A stretch of 64,000 nucleotides of DNA from Eucommia ulmoides (GCA_016647705.1 CM028335.1:37454712-37518711); one strand, 5' to 3'; positions 34,274 to 46,800 are shown, numbered from the stretch's first letter. Program-made: numbers and translations. The notes: generated from the sequence alone by a model not told the origin.

Positions 34274-34872
34274 ATGGGGTTGGCAAAACAAGTATTTACA
34301 CTATGACACGACACGAGATCGACACGAAATTATTAGGTCTAGATTTTGCTTATCAAGTATCGGGTCGTTATCGTGTCAGACCCAATAACCCAATAAGAAA
34401 TAGTACGGGTTATCAGGTTGACCTGATAACTCAATAGGCTATACGATAAGATACGATAAGAATTTTGTGTATTCAGATTACACGATAACCAGATATCTAA
34501 TAGGTTACCCATTAATTTAATAAATTATTTTTACACCCCTAAATTATCAAATATTATAATTTAGTACCTAATATATATATTCACATTTTCCTAACCCTAC
34601 TCATTTAGTCAACTTAACAGGTTAACAGGTCTTTAACGTGTAATGGGTAGGTTAATGTGTAATAGAAACCTATAAGGTCTTATCGTGTCGTATTTACCTG
34701 ATAGGTTTTGTGTCATCGTGTAACACGAAAAATTATCGTGTCGTGTCGTGTTCGTATTATGGTAGTCTGACACAATATGCTTATCGTGTCGTGTTCGTGT
34801 TTGGGTCTTATCGTGTTTCGTGTTATCGTGTAATGACCTGTTACACGACCTGTTACCTGTTTTGCCAACCCT
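34274..34872. mobile_element. Non-autonomous hAT-like element, 599 bp
   Basis: Flanked by a perfect 8-bp duplication AGAAAGAG (34266-34273 and 34873-34880). The ends are inverted repeats: left ATGGGGTTGGCAAAACA, right (reverse complement) AGGGTTGGCAAAACA. An 8-bp duplication with short ends of this kind is the hAT signature. The interior has no transposase. It is built of short words such as CGTGTCGTGTTCGTGT and TTATCGTGT, with inverted counterparts (ACACGATAAG). It is absent from the partner LTR, so it arrived after the chromovirus inserted. Confidence 0.88.
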
Positions 34873-36206
34873 AGAAAGAGAGAAGAAAATGGCGGCGTGG
34901 CATGAAGAAGATCAAAACCACTCCACTAATTACATGCATATAAATTAAAACATGCAAAATTGTGATCTAAAGAATCTAAAACGGAGGAAGGAAATCAAAA
35001 GAAACTCAGAAAATCTAGAAAGAGAGATGAGCAAGAAATCAACATGGCAAGCCATGGGAGTGAGTTGATCCACCCTCCTCATGCATATATATATATGTTC
35101 ATGCATATAGTAATGATCAAAACCTCAAAGAAAAGTCTGGAAATAGAGAAGAGAAAGAGAGGATCGGAGGGGGGTGGGGTCGTCGGCGATTAGTGCCGAC
35201 GTGCATGTAGATGTGTGTGTTTTCTTTGATATTGTTGTATGTGTGTGTGTGGGTTGATGAGTGGGGGAGCGTCGAAGATGTGTGTGTGTGTGTGTGTGTC
35301 CTGATCGTTGAGGGTGGTTGGACGATGAGCCGGTGAGGGGAGGAAGAGAGAAAATCATCTGAAAAATTAAAACAAAACCAGAGAGAGGAGAAAGACGATG
35401 GTCATTCGCCTAGGCGATGGAGCATCAAAACGCAAGGTAGAAAGAAACTGGAGTGTGTTCGCCTAGGCGGTGGGACGATGGTCTAGGTAGTGGCGCGTCA
35501 GTAAGCAAATCAGAGAAAAGAAGAAGCGTGTTCGCCGCGGTGGTGGATCCTTTGCCGAGGCGGTGAGTACTGGAGCAGAAACTAATTTTTTTTAAGGAAA
35601 AAGGAAATCGACAACCGTTTCGGAGCGAGTAACGTTTCTCGTTAAATTTTATGTTTGTTAAATATAACTACTAGCATCAAAATTTCATAATCGGAATAAT
35701 AAATTTTGGGACCGTTCGTATTACTAAAGTTTATACAGTAAATTTTAACGAAGCGAAACCTAGCCGAATGATAATTTTTCATAGTAAAATGTGGGGATGG
35801 GAAAGTTGTAAAACTTAGGGCCTACATTGTATGATTAGGATATTTTAACTAGATTATTAATTTAGGCCCTATTACTATTAGGTTCGCAGGCACCGGAGTC
35901 TCGGTAGAGGATAGTCAGTGAAAGTTTTGTGAAGCGGATAATCAGGTGAGTGTACTGTCTTCTACGTAAATTACAAATTAATTTTATTTTTGTATATATT
36001 ATGGAAAATTGTGTTTATTTAAAAATGGACGAATTTGCAACTTATATGGATCAAGTTGTTCTGGGTGTTTGTGGAAAAATGATTTGTTGAATCCAGTTGG
36101 TTTCTAAAAGGGTGGAAAATGATTGTGGACCGGCTCATTTGTTTTTTAGGTGGGAATTGATGGGTGATCCGACTATCCCATAGTATTTTCTTCCCAAAAG
36201 GGATGT

Positions 36207-36365
36207 GGATAATCTATTAGGCATAGTCCTACAGAGTGTTGATTATCTACTGGGCATAGTCCAACAGAGTGTTGATTATCTGCTAGGCATAGTCCTGTAA
36301 AGTGTTGATTATCTGCCAGGCATAGTCCTGAAGAGTGTTGATTATCTGCCAGGAAAAGTTCGGCA
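36207..36365 (+). repeat. 33-bp tandem repeats in 5' LTR (five units)
   Basis: Five units begin GATTATCT(G/A)C or near variants and end AGAGTGTT or AGAGCGTT. Each contains GGCATAGTCC or a variant. The 3' LTR has three units at 43562-43660. Similar short tandem arrays in the same relative place occur in the solo LTR at 45625-45800. Confidence 0.85.
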
Positions 36366-37084
36366 GAGCGTTTCATACGGGTGGTATGGTACCGTTGCAA
36401 CTCTCGATCGTGAAGTTAAAACAATCATATAGCTAATCAGAGGGTGGTGTGGTGTTTTGTCGTATACGGTGAACCGGTTGAATAAATTTATATATATTAC
36501 TTTACACTGGATTGGTGTATCCATATATATTGGTGTATCTATTATTTTGGTTGCTTTACACCATTTGGTTATATATAGTATTCTGGTGGATTTTCACTAC
36601 TTGGTTGAAATGTTATAAATCTATGAGTTTATTTCTGTGGTGATAGGAAAATAGAGTTTTTCAGGTGGTATGTGATTTTTGTATTATTATTTGAAATGTG
36701 GTATTTAAATTATTATTATATTTGATCCATATACAAAAAATATTTTTATTATGAAGGCAGTACACCGATAAAAAGTTTGGTTTCAGGTGCAACGGCTAGG
36801 AGTCGGTCCCTTACTAGCACTCGGTAGAGTCCTGCTGTAGCGTTGTTTTGGGAGTAGGCTGTTTGAGGTGAATCCGTGGGAGGTTCAACATTATTATTTA
36901 GTTGTTACTATTTTTGTTGTATATATATTCAGGGATGGATGTGTCCTAATTTGAAAGAATGTATATGGTTATGTACCTGTATGTGTTTGTATATATATGT
37001 CGTGGTTTCTAGTTGGTTGGTTGTTCATGGGAGGTCATGCCAACCCCAGGGTGACGGGTGTCCGGGGTGGGGTGTGACATTTTG

Positions 37085-37096
37085 TGTTATCAGATC
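37085..37096 (+). other. Chromovirus primer binding site (degenerate)
   Basis: TGTTATCAGATC lies five bases inside the 5' LTR end. It compares with the common TGGTATCAGAGC initiator Met-tRNA site, with two mismatches. Confidence 0.65.
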
Positions 37097-37360
37097 CTAG
37101 GTTATAGGTTCTGTAGACATTCCAGTTATCGTGTCAGTAGAGGATCATGAGATAGGAAGACGTGTTAGTCGTCTAGTCGATAGGGGACCTTGAGTTAGGA
37201 TGTCAGTGGGTAAGGTTGGCACTTACGTGGTAGTTATTTAAGTAAATTAATTACTGTTGTTTTCTGGTTGGCCAATTGGGTGTTTAGTTGAATTTTATTG
37301 TAGATAATAGGTATAGAGCGTGGAAACGAGAACTCTGGGAGTGTGGGACCCTAGAGGCAG

Positions 37361-38433
37361 GTGGAACCCCCGAGGCAAGTGGAACCCCAGGAACAAGGTG
37401 ATAGGGTGCAAGGGAGCTTGGATGTCGTTGAAAGAATTTTGCAGGCTACTACCCAGTTAACAAAGAAGCAGGCGAGAATCATGGAAAGTCAAAAGGCCCA
37501 AAGTGATACTACTACATCTCAGGCCGTACGCTTGAAGAGATTCAGGGAGTTGGACCCTCCGGTTTTCACCAGAATGGTGGGTCCAACTGATGGTGAGAAT
37601 TGGATTAGAGGCATGGGACATGTGTTCGAGGCTATGGGAATTGTTGATGATAGTCGAGTACCTCTTGCCACTTTCCAGCTGAGAGAGGAAGCCGAATATT
37701 GGTGGGAAGAGATGAAGAGATTAATTACCGTTTCTGGCGAGGAACTCACTTGGGATCGTTTTGTTGCAATGTTCAATGAGAAGTATTTTCCCGAGTCTTA
37801 TCGGTTCCAGATGGAGGAAGAATTTATAGTCCTGAAGTAGGGAAAAATGACCGTTCAGTAATACGAAGTCAAATTTGATATTTTATCCCGTTTTGCCCCT
37901 GATCTGGTGAAAACGGAAGAGGCAAAATATAGACGATTCCATAAGGAACTTCATTTAGAGATTCGTTCTAGGTTGATAAGCAAGCAGATTAAGAGTTACG
38001 CGGAGTTGGTAAATATGGCAAAACTAGTAGAGAAAGATGTTTAGGAAGCCGCCGAGAGTCGTGAGCAATACAAAAAGAGCAGATTTGAGTCGCCCAATAG
38101 ATTTTAGGGTGGCACTTCTCGAGGGGTGGTACCTCAACTGCCAGTTTCTCGGGCCTCAACGTTTGGCCAATCCGTCAGGAGCCGTGGTCCCCGGCTATCA
38201 TACTCCGGGCGACAGCAGAGTGTGTCTGAATTAAGCGTCGGCCCGCAGAGGCAGGGAAAAAATCTACCATTTAGTCAAGCTGGAGCAGGTTGATGCTATC
38301 AGTGTGGGGCATCGGATCATTTCACCGGAGACTGTCCCATGAGAGTGTCAATATATTTTTATTGTCATGAGCCGAGTCATATATCTACAAATTATCCAAA
38401 ATCTGCTGTTATATCTGTACCTTCTACAAGCAT
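37361..38433 (+). pseudogene. Chromovirus gag remnant
   Basis: The capsid-type region reads FRELDPPVFTRMVGPTDGEN, then WIRGMGHVFEAMGI, LREEAEYWWEEMKR and WDRFVAMFNEKYFP (37530-37800), the usual retrotransposon gag order. A zinc knuckle, CYQCGASDHFTGDC (C-x2-C-x4-H-x4-C), lies at about 38294-38335. In-frame stops occur at 37838 (TAG), near 37859, near 38041, near 38104 and near 38291. Several sit where related gag proteins have Gln or Arg. The protein would package element RNA into cytoplasmic particles. This copy cannot make it full-length. Confidence 0.88.
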
Positions 38434-38559
38434 ATGAGTAGTGCTGGTCCTAGCACTATACAGGGGCGTGGTAGAGAATCTACTGGTAGACCTGCGATGC
38501 GAGGCCGAATATTTGCTACTACTCGACAGGATACCCAGGCTACTCCGGACGTGGTCACA

Positions 38560-41500
38560 AGTATCATGTCTTTATATGATAGAGATGTCCGCGAACATAT
38601 TGATCCCGGTTCTACTTATTCATTTGTTTCGGCAACCTTCATGACACATGTAGGCAAGTTTTCCATTTCTTTATCATATCGTATTGTTATTTCTACCCTG
38701 GTGGGTGAGTCGGTATAGATCGATAGTGCGTATAAAGACAGTCCACTTCGGATCGGTGATAGAAAATTGTTGGCAGATTTATTACCCCTGAGTATTCACG
38801 ATTTTGATGTGACACTGGGTATGGATTTGCTATCCGGATATCATGATCCAGTGGATTATTTTAAGAAAGAAATAATATTTCGAATCTTAGGCGAGCCAGA
38901 GTTCGTTTTCTCCGGAGATAGAATTATCACTCCTGTCAGTTTGATTTTACACATAGAAGCCCAAAAATTATTGAAGAAAGGATGTCAGAGATATCTCACG
39001 CACGTGATTGATACTATTCAGAAAGGAGTTCAGATATCAGATGTTCCAGTGGTCAAAGATTTTCCTGACGTGTTTCTGGATGAATTGTCAAGGTTTCTAG
39101 TCGATAGGGAGATGGAATTCACTATCGTGTTACTTCCAGGAATTGCTCCTATATTGATTCCACCTTATCATATGGCGCCTACTAAGCTGAAAGAATTAAA
39201 AGTGCAGTTGCAAGATTTATTAGACTGTGGGTTTATCAGACCCAGTGTTTCCCCATAGAGAGCCCATGACACGTTGAGAATGTGTATCGATTATCGGTAG
39301 CTGAATAGGGTGACGGTTCGTAACAAATATCCGTTGCCTAGAATTGATGATTTGTTCGACCAGTTTCAGAAGGCTAAAGTGTTTTCCAAGATAGATCTTT
39401 GATCAGGGTATCACCAATTGAAAGTTAGAGGTAGTGACGTGGCAAAAAAGGCATTCCGTACGAGATATGGACACTATGAATTTCTGGTTATACCCTTCAG
39501 ATTGACAAATGCCCCTGCTGCTTTCATAGACTTGATGAATCGTATCTTCCAACCGTATCTGGATCAATTTATTATCGTGTTCATTGATGACATATTTGTC
39601 TATTCCCAAAATAGAAAAGAGCATACGGAGCATCTCTAGATTGTGTTGCAGACGTTGCGAGAGAAGCAGTTGTATGCGAAACTCAGTAAATGCGAATTTT
39701 GGTTAGATCATGTGGTATTTTTGGGGCATGTTATCTCAGGAGATAGTATTCAGGTAGACCCAAAGAAAGTTGAAGCTGTTGTCCAATGGGAAAGACCAAA
39801 CAATGTGACTGAAGTCCGAAGCGTTTTAGGATTGGCGGGTTACTATCGATGGTTTGTGCAAGGATTTTCTGTTATAGCTGCCCCGTTGACTCGGTTGACC
39901 CGTAAATAGTCTAAGTTTGAGTGGACTGATAAATGTGAGTAGAGTTTCCAAGAGCTGAAAAGAAGGTTGATAGCGGCGCCAATACTGTCTCTCCCGATAA
40001 AAGGGGGTGGTTTTGTGATTTATAGTGACGCGTCACACCAAGGACTGTGATGTGTTCTGATGCATCATGGACACGTAATCGTATATGTATCTCGGAAATT
40101 GAAGAACCACGAGCGTAATTATCCAACGTATGATTTGGAGTTGGCAGCGATTGTGTTCGCCCTGAAGATTTGGAGGCACTACCTGTATGACGAGACTTGT
40201 GAAATATACACCGACCACCAGAGTTTGAAGTATTTTTTTACTCAAGATGAGCTAAATCTGAGGCAGAGGCATTTGATAGAATTGATCAAAGACTACGATT
40301 GCACCATCCATTATCATCTAGGGAAGGCTAATGTTGTAGCGGATGCACTGAGTCAGAAATCGGCAGGGTCGGTCGTACACATTAAAGTTGTTCATACTAC
40401 TCTGTATGCCGAGTTGAGATCGTTGAGAGTTCAGTTAGCAGTTGGTCAGACGGCAGCGTTACTTGCGATTTTGACTTTGAGGCCGACATTGGTTGACCGT
40501 ATTATTGAAGCACAGAAGTCAGACATTCAATTGGAGAGGATTCGGGATAAAGTGAAAAATGGCCGCAGAGCTGATTATCATGTCAGGGATAGTGATGAAG
40601 CTTTAATGGTTGGAAACAGGTTATGTGTGCCTGATGACGTCAATTTGAAAAGGGATATCTTGGAGGAGGCGCATAGCTCAGCGTACGCAATGCATCCGGG
40701 GAGTACCAAGATGTATCGAGATTTCTGTGAGCATTATTGGTGGATCGGAATGAAATGGGAAATTGCAGAACTTGTTACCCGGTGTCTTGTTTGTCAGCAA
40801 GTTAAGATTGAGCATTAACGTCCAAGTGGGTTGTTGCAGCCTTTACCTATTCTAGAGTGGAAGTGGAAATATATCACGATGGATTTCATTTCAGGTTTAC
40901 CCCATACTCAAAAGGGACATAATTCTATCTGGGTGATCGTTGATAGATTTACCAAATCTGCTCATTTTCGGGCCGTAAAGATGACATATTCTCTAGATAA
41001 GTATGCCCAACTGTATATTGATGAGATCGTTAGGTTGCATGGCGCACTGGTTTCCATAGTATTAGATAGAGATCCGAGATTTACTTTGAGGTTCTGGCCG
41101 AGTCTCTAGACTGCTTTGGGTACCAAGCTAAAATTTAGCACTACTTTCCATCCTCAGACGAACGGACAATCAGAGCGTACGATTCAGACGTTGGAGGATA
41201 TGTTGAGGGGATGTGTTCTGGAATTTCCTAGTAGTTGGGATGATCATTTGCCATTGATGGAATTCTCCTACAACAACAACTACCATTCGGCAATCGAGAT
41301 GGCCCCGTATGAAGCGTTGTATGGTAGGAGATGCAGAACCCCAGTTTGTTGGACTGAGGTGGGTGAATGTAAATTGTTGATGTCAGACATAGCCCAGATG
41401 ACAGCAGACAAAGTAAAGGTGATTCGGGAAAAATTAAAAATTGCTTAGAGTCGACAAAAGAGTTATGCAGACAAGTGCCTGCGGGAGTTCGAGTTTGAAG

Positions 41501-41940
41501 TGGGGGATCATGTGTTCTTACGTATTTCTCCGTGGAAAGGCATAATGAGATTCGGAAAGAAAGAGAAATTGAGTCCAAGATACATCGAACCATAAGAAAT
41601 TTTAGATCGGGTCGTCACAACAACTTATAGACTAGCTTTACCGCCAGAGTTGTCTCGACTACACGACGTTTTCCATGTATCGATGCTTCGAAAATATGTG
41701 CCAAACCCTTCTCATGTGTAGACTTCGCAGCCGATCGAATTGGAAGCAGATTTGTCATACGTTGAGGAGCCAGTCCAAATCCTAAGCCGTAAAAACCAAG
41801 TGTTGCGGATGAAAACAATCCCGTTAGTCAAAGTGTTATGGTGCAGTCATGCAATGGAAGAGGCGACGTGGGAGCAAGAGGACGAGATGAGAAAAAGATA
41901 CCCGCACTTATTCGATTATGGTAATAAAATTTCGGGATAA
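38560..41940 (+). pseudogene. Chromovirus pol remnant: protease, RT, RNase H, integrase, chromodomain-like tail
   Basis: Protease: IDPGSTYSFVS near 38600. Reverse transcriptase: [20 protein letters not shown], the FIDD catalytic box intact at 39580-39591, VFLGHVIS. RNase H: YSDAS near 40020, [10 protein letters not shown] near 40208-40240. Integrase: HPGSTKMY with a following CLVCQQ zinc region (40690-40800), MDFISGLP, LDRDPRF, FHPQTNGQSERT (41140-41175). C-terminal tail VKVLWCSHAMEEATWEQEDEM (41827-41890) resembles a chromodomain-type end. Stops interrupt it at 39256, 39298, 39400, 39637, 39907, 39940, 40816, 41107 and 41446, among others. A piece after 39258 is also missing. The catalytic residues survive but the polyprotein does not. 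Confidence 0.92.
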
Positions 41941-41950
41941 AATTTCTTTT

Positions 41951-41963
41951 AGGAGGGAAGGGT
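41951..41963 (+). other. Chromovirus polypurine tract
   Basis: AGGAGGGAAGGGT lies directly before the 3' LTR (TGTAAGACC), where plus-strand DNA synthesis is primed. Confidence 0.8.
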
Positions 41964-42246
41964 TGTAAGACCCCAATTTCGCACGTACGTCATTTTAATT
42001 TCATTTTAAAGTATTTAAAAAATTGCGGGATAAAATTGTATTAATTAAAATCCAAATTAAAAGTTATTGGGTCAAATTGTAAATTTAGAAACATTTATTC
42101 TAAACTTGGGATTTAAATTGTCACTCAATTTATAAAAATTTAAATGTTAGGGGTAAAATTACAAATTAAGAAAATCCTAAAGGGTGAATTGGACTAAAAA
42201 GAAGATTTAAAGAACTTAGGAGGAGAAAAGAGTAACTAAAACAAAG

Positions 42247-42277
<31 letters not shown>

Positions 42278-44399
42278 GCATATGTGCATGTGTGTGCCGT
42301 GAGAACGCCGGAGACAGAGAAGATCTAAAGAATCTAAAAAGGAGGAAGGAAATCAGAAGAAACTCAAAAAATTTAGAGAGAGAGAGTAAGAAATCAATGT
42401 GGCAAGCCATGGGAGTGAGTTGATCCACCCTCCTCATGCATATATATATATATATATATGTTCATGCATTTAGTGATAATCAAAACCTCAAAGAAAAGTC
42501 CAGAAATAGAGAAGAGAGAGAGAGAATCATAGGAGGGGTGGGGGTCGTCAGTGATTAGTGCCGACGTGCATGTGGATGTGTGTGTTTTATTTGATATTAT
42601 TGTATGTGTGTATATGGGTTGATGAGTGGGGGAGCGTCAGAGATGGGGTGTATGTGTCCTGATCGTTGACAGTGGTCGGACGATGAGCTGGTGAGGGGAG
42701 GAAGAGAGGAAATCATCTGAAAAATTAAAATAGAACCAGAGAGAGGAGGAAGACGACGGTTGTTCGCCTAAGCGGTGGAGCATCAGAACGCAAGCTAGAA
42801 AGAAACTGGAGTGTGTTCACCTAGGCAGTGGGACGATGGCCTAGGCGGTGGCGCATCAGTAATCAAATCAAAGAAAAGAAGAAGCGTGTTCGCCGCGGCG
42901 GTGGATCCTTCGCCGAGGCGGTGAGTACTGGAGCAGAAACTAAATTTTTTCAAGGAAAAAGAAAATCGACAACCGTTTCGGAGCGGGTAATGTTTCTCGT
43001 TAAATTTTATGTTTGTTAAATATAACTACTAGCATCAAAATTTCGTAATCAGAATAATAAATTTTGGGATCGTTCATATTACTAAAGTTTATACAGTAAA
43101 TTTTAATGAAGCGAAACCTAGCCGAATGATAATTTTTCATAGTAAAATGTTGGGATGGGAAAGTTGTGAAACTTAGGGCCTGCATTGCATGATTAGGATA
43201 TTTTAACTAGACTATTAATTTAGGTCCTATTACTATTAGGTTCGCAGGCACTGGAGTCTCGGTAGAGAGTAGTCAGTGAAAGTTTTGCGGAGCGGATAAC
43301 CAGGTGAGTGCACTATCTTCTACGTAAATTACAAATTTTATTTTCGTATATATTATGAAAAATTGTGTTTATTTAAAAATGGACGAATTTGCAACTTATA
43401 TAGATCAAGCTGTTTTGAGTGTTTGTGGAAAAATGATTTGTTGAATCCAGTTGGTTTCTAAAAAGGTGGAAAATGATTGTGGACCAAGTCGTTTGTTTTT
43501 TAGATGAAAATTGATGGGTGATCCGACTATGTCATAGTATTTTCTTCCCGAAAGGAATATGGATTATCTGCTAGGCATAGTCTTGCAAAGTGTTGATTAT
43601 CTGCTAGGCATAATCCTGCAGAGTGTTGATTATCTGCCAGGAAAAGTCCAGCAGAGCGTTTCGTACGGGTGGTACGATACCGTTGCAACTCCCGATCGTG
43701 AAATTAAAACGATCATATGGCTAATCGGAGAGTGGTGTGGTGTTTTGTCGTATACGGTGAACCAGTTGAATAAATTTATATATATTACTTTACACTGGAT
43801 TTGTGTATCCATATATATATATATATATATATATATATTGATGTATCTATTATTTTGGTTGTTTTACACTATTTAGTTAGATATAGTATTCTGGTGGATT
43901 TTCACTGCTTGGTTGGAATGTTATAAATCTATGAGTTTATTTCTGTGGTGACAGGAAAATGGAGTTTTCCAAGTGGTATGTGATTTTTGTATTATTATTT
44001 GAAAGGTGATATTTAAATTATTATTATTATACTTGATCCATATACAAAAAATATTTTTATTATGAAAACAATACATCGATAAAAATTTTGGTTTCAGGTA
44101 CAATGGTTAGGAGTCGATCCCCTACTGGCACTAGGTAAAGTCCTGTTGTAGCGTTGTTTTGGGAGTAGACTGTTTGAGGTGAACCCGTGGGAGGTTCAAC
44201 ATTATTATTTCGTTGTTACTATTTTTGTTGTATATATATTCAGGGACGGATGTGTCCCAGTTTGAGAGGATATATATGGTTATGTGCCTGTATGTGTTTG
44301 TATATATATTGTGGTTTCTAGTTTGTTGGTTGATCAGGGGAGGTCATCCCGACGACATGTCGGCCCCAGGGTGACGGATGTCCAGGGTGGGGTATGACA
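41964..44399 (+). repeat. Chromovirus 3' LTR
   Basis: 2,436 bp, TGTAAGACCCCAATTTCGC to GGTATGACA. It lacks the hAT-like insertion, so it shows the empty site. (TA)n tracts lie at 42250-42274 and 43812-43838. Three 33-bp tandem units lie at 43562-43660. Confidence 0.92.
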
Positions 44400-44404
44400 A
44401 CTCA

Positions 44405-44875
44405 CTTTGCATTGCATATCATTGATGAAAAACGCAAGCCGTAACCCTCTTAGGGATAGGGAGGGCGACAGTAGGGGCTGAAGTCGGCAAGGTCATGATG
44501 TTGATCAAAGCCTTGAAAACCCTTAAGTTAGAAAGAGAAGTTAGTAGAAGCAAGGTTGGGGGTTGTATTCCCCTGGATTCGGCTACGAACCTCTTCTCGC
44601 TCGGACCACCAACCAAAGATGGATGTTCCCCCAGGGAGGACACCGGAGTTTGAAGGTCTGAGAACCGAACTATTTTTAGGATACACTAGAAGAAAATCCA
44701 AAAAAAACACATATAGTGAGCCTAGGATAGAGGATAACCAAAACCCTGTTCTACTTAGGACACTTATCTTGGAAAGAGGTGTTATTTTAATTTTTGTACA
44801 ACTATTTACATTACTATTATACTAGGTATACAGAATAACCTTCTAGGACAAGTAGGGGCATAATAATCTGTGTAA
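44405..44875. other. Stretch between chromovirus and solo LTR, no gene recognised
   Basis: It continues the sequence interrupted at 33919 (CACTTTGCATTGCATATCATTGATG). Short open frames on both strands (44419-44643, 44556-44825) have no recognisable motif. It looks like the non-coding part of an older LTR element that was the target for both neighbouring insertions. Confidence 0.4.
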
Positions 44876-44880
44876 GAATT

Positions 44881-46799
44881 TGTCACACTCTACCCTAGAC
44901 ACCCGTCACCCTGGGGCCGGCGTGACGTCGACATGACATCACTTAGACGTCCAACCAACTAGAAAACGATAATATGCCTACATAAATATACAACCACATA
45001 TACAATCACATATACAGACCATATACATCCTCTCATATAGGGACACACCCATCCCCGAATATAATAACAACAAAAATATAATAGCCCTGAACCTCTCACG
45101 GGTTCGCCTCAGACAACTCGTCCCAAAAACTCCCACACGACACCATTGTCAGACTACCTAGTGCCAGTAGGGGACCGACTCCTAACAGCTACCACCTGAA
45201 ACCAAAATTTTTATCGGTGTACTGTCTTCATAATAAAAACATTTTGTATGAATCAATGATAAAACATATAAATACCACATATCGAACAATAATATAAAAA
45301 TCACATACCACAAGGAAAACTCCATTTTCCTGTCACCACAGAAATAACGCATATATTTATAACTTCCCAACTAAGTAGTGAAAATCAACCAGAGTATTAC
45401 AGCTAACCATATAGTGTAACGCAACCCAAACAATAGATACACCAACATAAATGGATACACCAATCCAAAATAAAATGATGCATATATTTGTAATTTTATT
45501 CAACCGATTCACCGTATATGACAAAACACCATACTACCCTCCAACTAGTCATAAGATCGTTTTAACCTCACGATCGGGAGTTATAACGGTACCGTACCAC
45601 CCGCAAGGTTTGCATCCCAAACGGGTTAAATAACCTTCTACCAGACTAACCCTCCGGACAATACATAATATCAATAACCTCCTGCCGGACTAACCCTCCG
45701 AACAGGACATAATATCAATAATCTTCTGCTGGACTAACCCTCCGGACATGACATAGTATCAATAACCTCCTGCCGGACTAACCCTTTGGACAGGACATAA
45801 GCTATGGCATAGTCCAATCAATAAAAACACCCTCTATCTCCAAAACCAATTTAATCCAAATATCATTTTTCCACCCTTTTTGTAAAAACCAACGTAATCC
45901 ACAATTTCACAAACACCTAAAACCGTTTGATCCATATAAGTTACAAATATTTTCAGTTTTAATTAAACACATTTTTTCCCATAATATAAATAAAAATAGA
46001 TTTTGTAATTTACTATAAGACAGTACACTCACCTGGCTATCCGCTCCGAACAGTTTTTACTGACTACCCTCTACCGATACTCCAGTGCCTGCAAACCAGA
46101 TCGACGATCGTCGACAACTAGACAGTGATTGACGATGAACTAGACAGCTGAACCCAACTCTTGCTTACCGGCGACGCTAAGAACGCACACCGCCACACCG
46201 TCGACGGACCACCCTACTGACCGAACCACCTTCGCTCTCCCCTGGAATTGACGACAAAAATCAACACACACCTACAACAATGAAATGAAACAAAACACAC
46301 ACTGATGACCACGCCGAAGAACCCACCACCGCCGGAGGAAACACACCACCGAACCCCCCCTCTGTTTCCCTCTCTCTCTCTCTAGAATTTTTTTTTTGAT
46401 TTCCAGATTATTCTGAGATTTTTTATCATGATAGCTTGTATGGATCCATTTATATGCATGATTTGAGTGGTAAGAGAAAAGAGCAATTTAATAAAATATT
46501 ATATATAAATCTTTTATTAAATTGCTCTTTTCTCCCCCAACTTTCTTAAAGTCTTCTTTTGAGTTCGATTCACCATTTATAAGTTTCTTAAATTCCAATT
46601 TGATCCCTAACAGTTAAATTTTTTTTATAAATTGAATGATAATTTGGATCCTAAGTTTAGAATAACGTTTTTAAATTTACAATTTGACCCCTAAACTTTT
46701 TAATTTGAATTTTTAATTAACACCATTTTACCCCGTATTTTTCCGAATGCTCTAAAATGCAACTATTAATGACGTACGTGCTACGATTGAGGTCTTACA
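44881..46799 (-). repeat. Solo LTR, gypsy type, minus strand (TSD GAATT)
   Basis: Bounded by perfect 5-bp duplications GAATT (44876-44880 and 46800-46804). On the minus strand it starts TGTAAGACCTCAATC and ends GTAGAGTGTGACA. 1,919 bp. It shares with the chromovirus LTRs the CCCTGGGG end motif, the ATTTTTATCGGTGTACTGTC region and a short tandem array (CCGGACTAACCCTCCGGACA-type, 45625-45800). No interior remains, as expected after recombination between the two LTRs of a full element. Confidence 0.85.
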
Positions 46800-46800
46800 G

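Larger units (their letters stand above)
33920..37079 (+). repeat. Chromovirus 5' LTR (carries hAT-like insertion)
   Basis: 3,160 bp versus 2,436 bp for the partner. The excess is the 599-bp insertion at 34274-34872 with its duplicated octamer, about 95 bp (around 34881-34972) that the partner has lost, and two extra 33-bp repeat units at 36207-36365. Palindromic GCCTAGGC-type sites occur near 35405-35490. A separate 62-residue-type open frame over the repeats is an artefact. Confidence 0.92.
33920..44399 (+). mobile_element. Ty3/gypsy chromovirus, Tekay/Del-like, full length, inactive
   Basis: TGTAAGACC...GTATGACA bounded by 5-bp duplications ACTCA (33915-33919 and 44400-44404). 5' LTR 33920-37079, 3' LTR 41964-44399. 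A degenerate Met-tRNA primer site (TGTTATCAGATC, 37085-37096) follows the 5' LTR and a polypurine tract (AGGAGGGAAGGGT) precedes the 3' LTR. Gag, protease, RT, RNase H, integrase and a chromodomain-like tail occur in that order in one collinear but stop-riddled frame set. Long LTRs plus a chromodomain tail point to the Tekay/Del lineage. The LTRs differ visibly (several percent by eye, plus indels), so the insertion is not young. Confidence 0.93.

Noticed and set aside
35125..35358. 77-codon His/Thr-rich ORF on the minus strand
   Set aside because: Produced by the (GT)n region of the chromovirus LTR and not conserved in the partner LTR.
36173..36400. 75-codon minus-strand frame with repeated LADNQHS motif
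   Set aside because: It is the 33-bp LTR tandem repeat read in frame (33 is divisible by 3), and it is not conserved as an ORF in the partner LTR.
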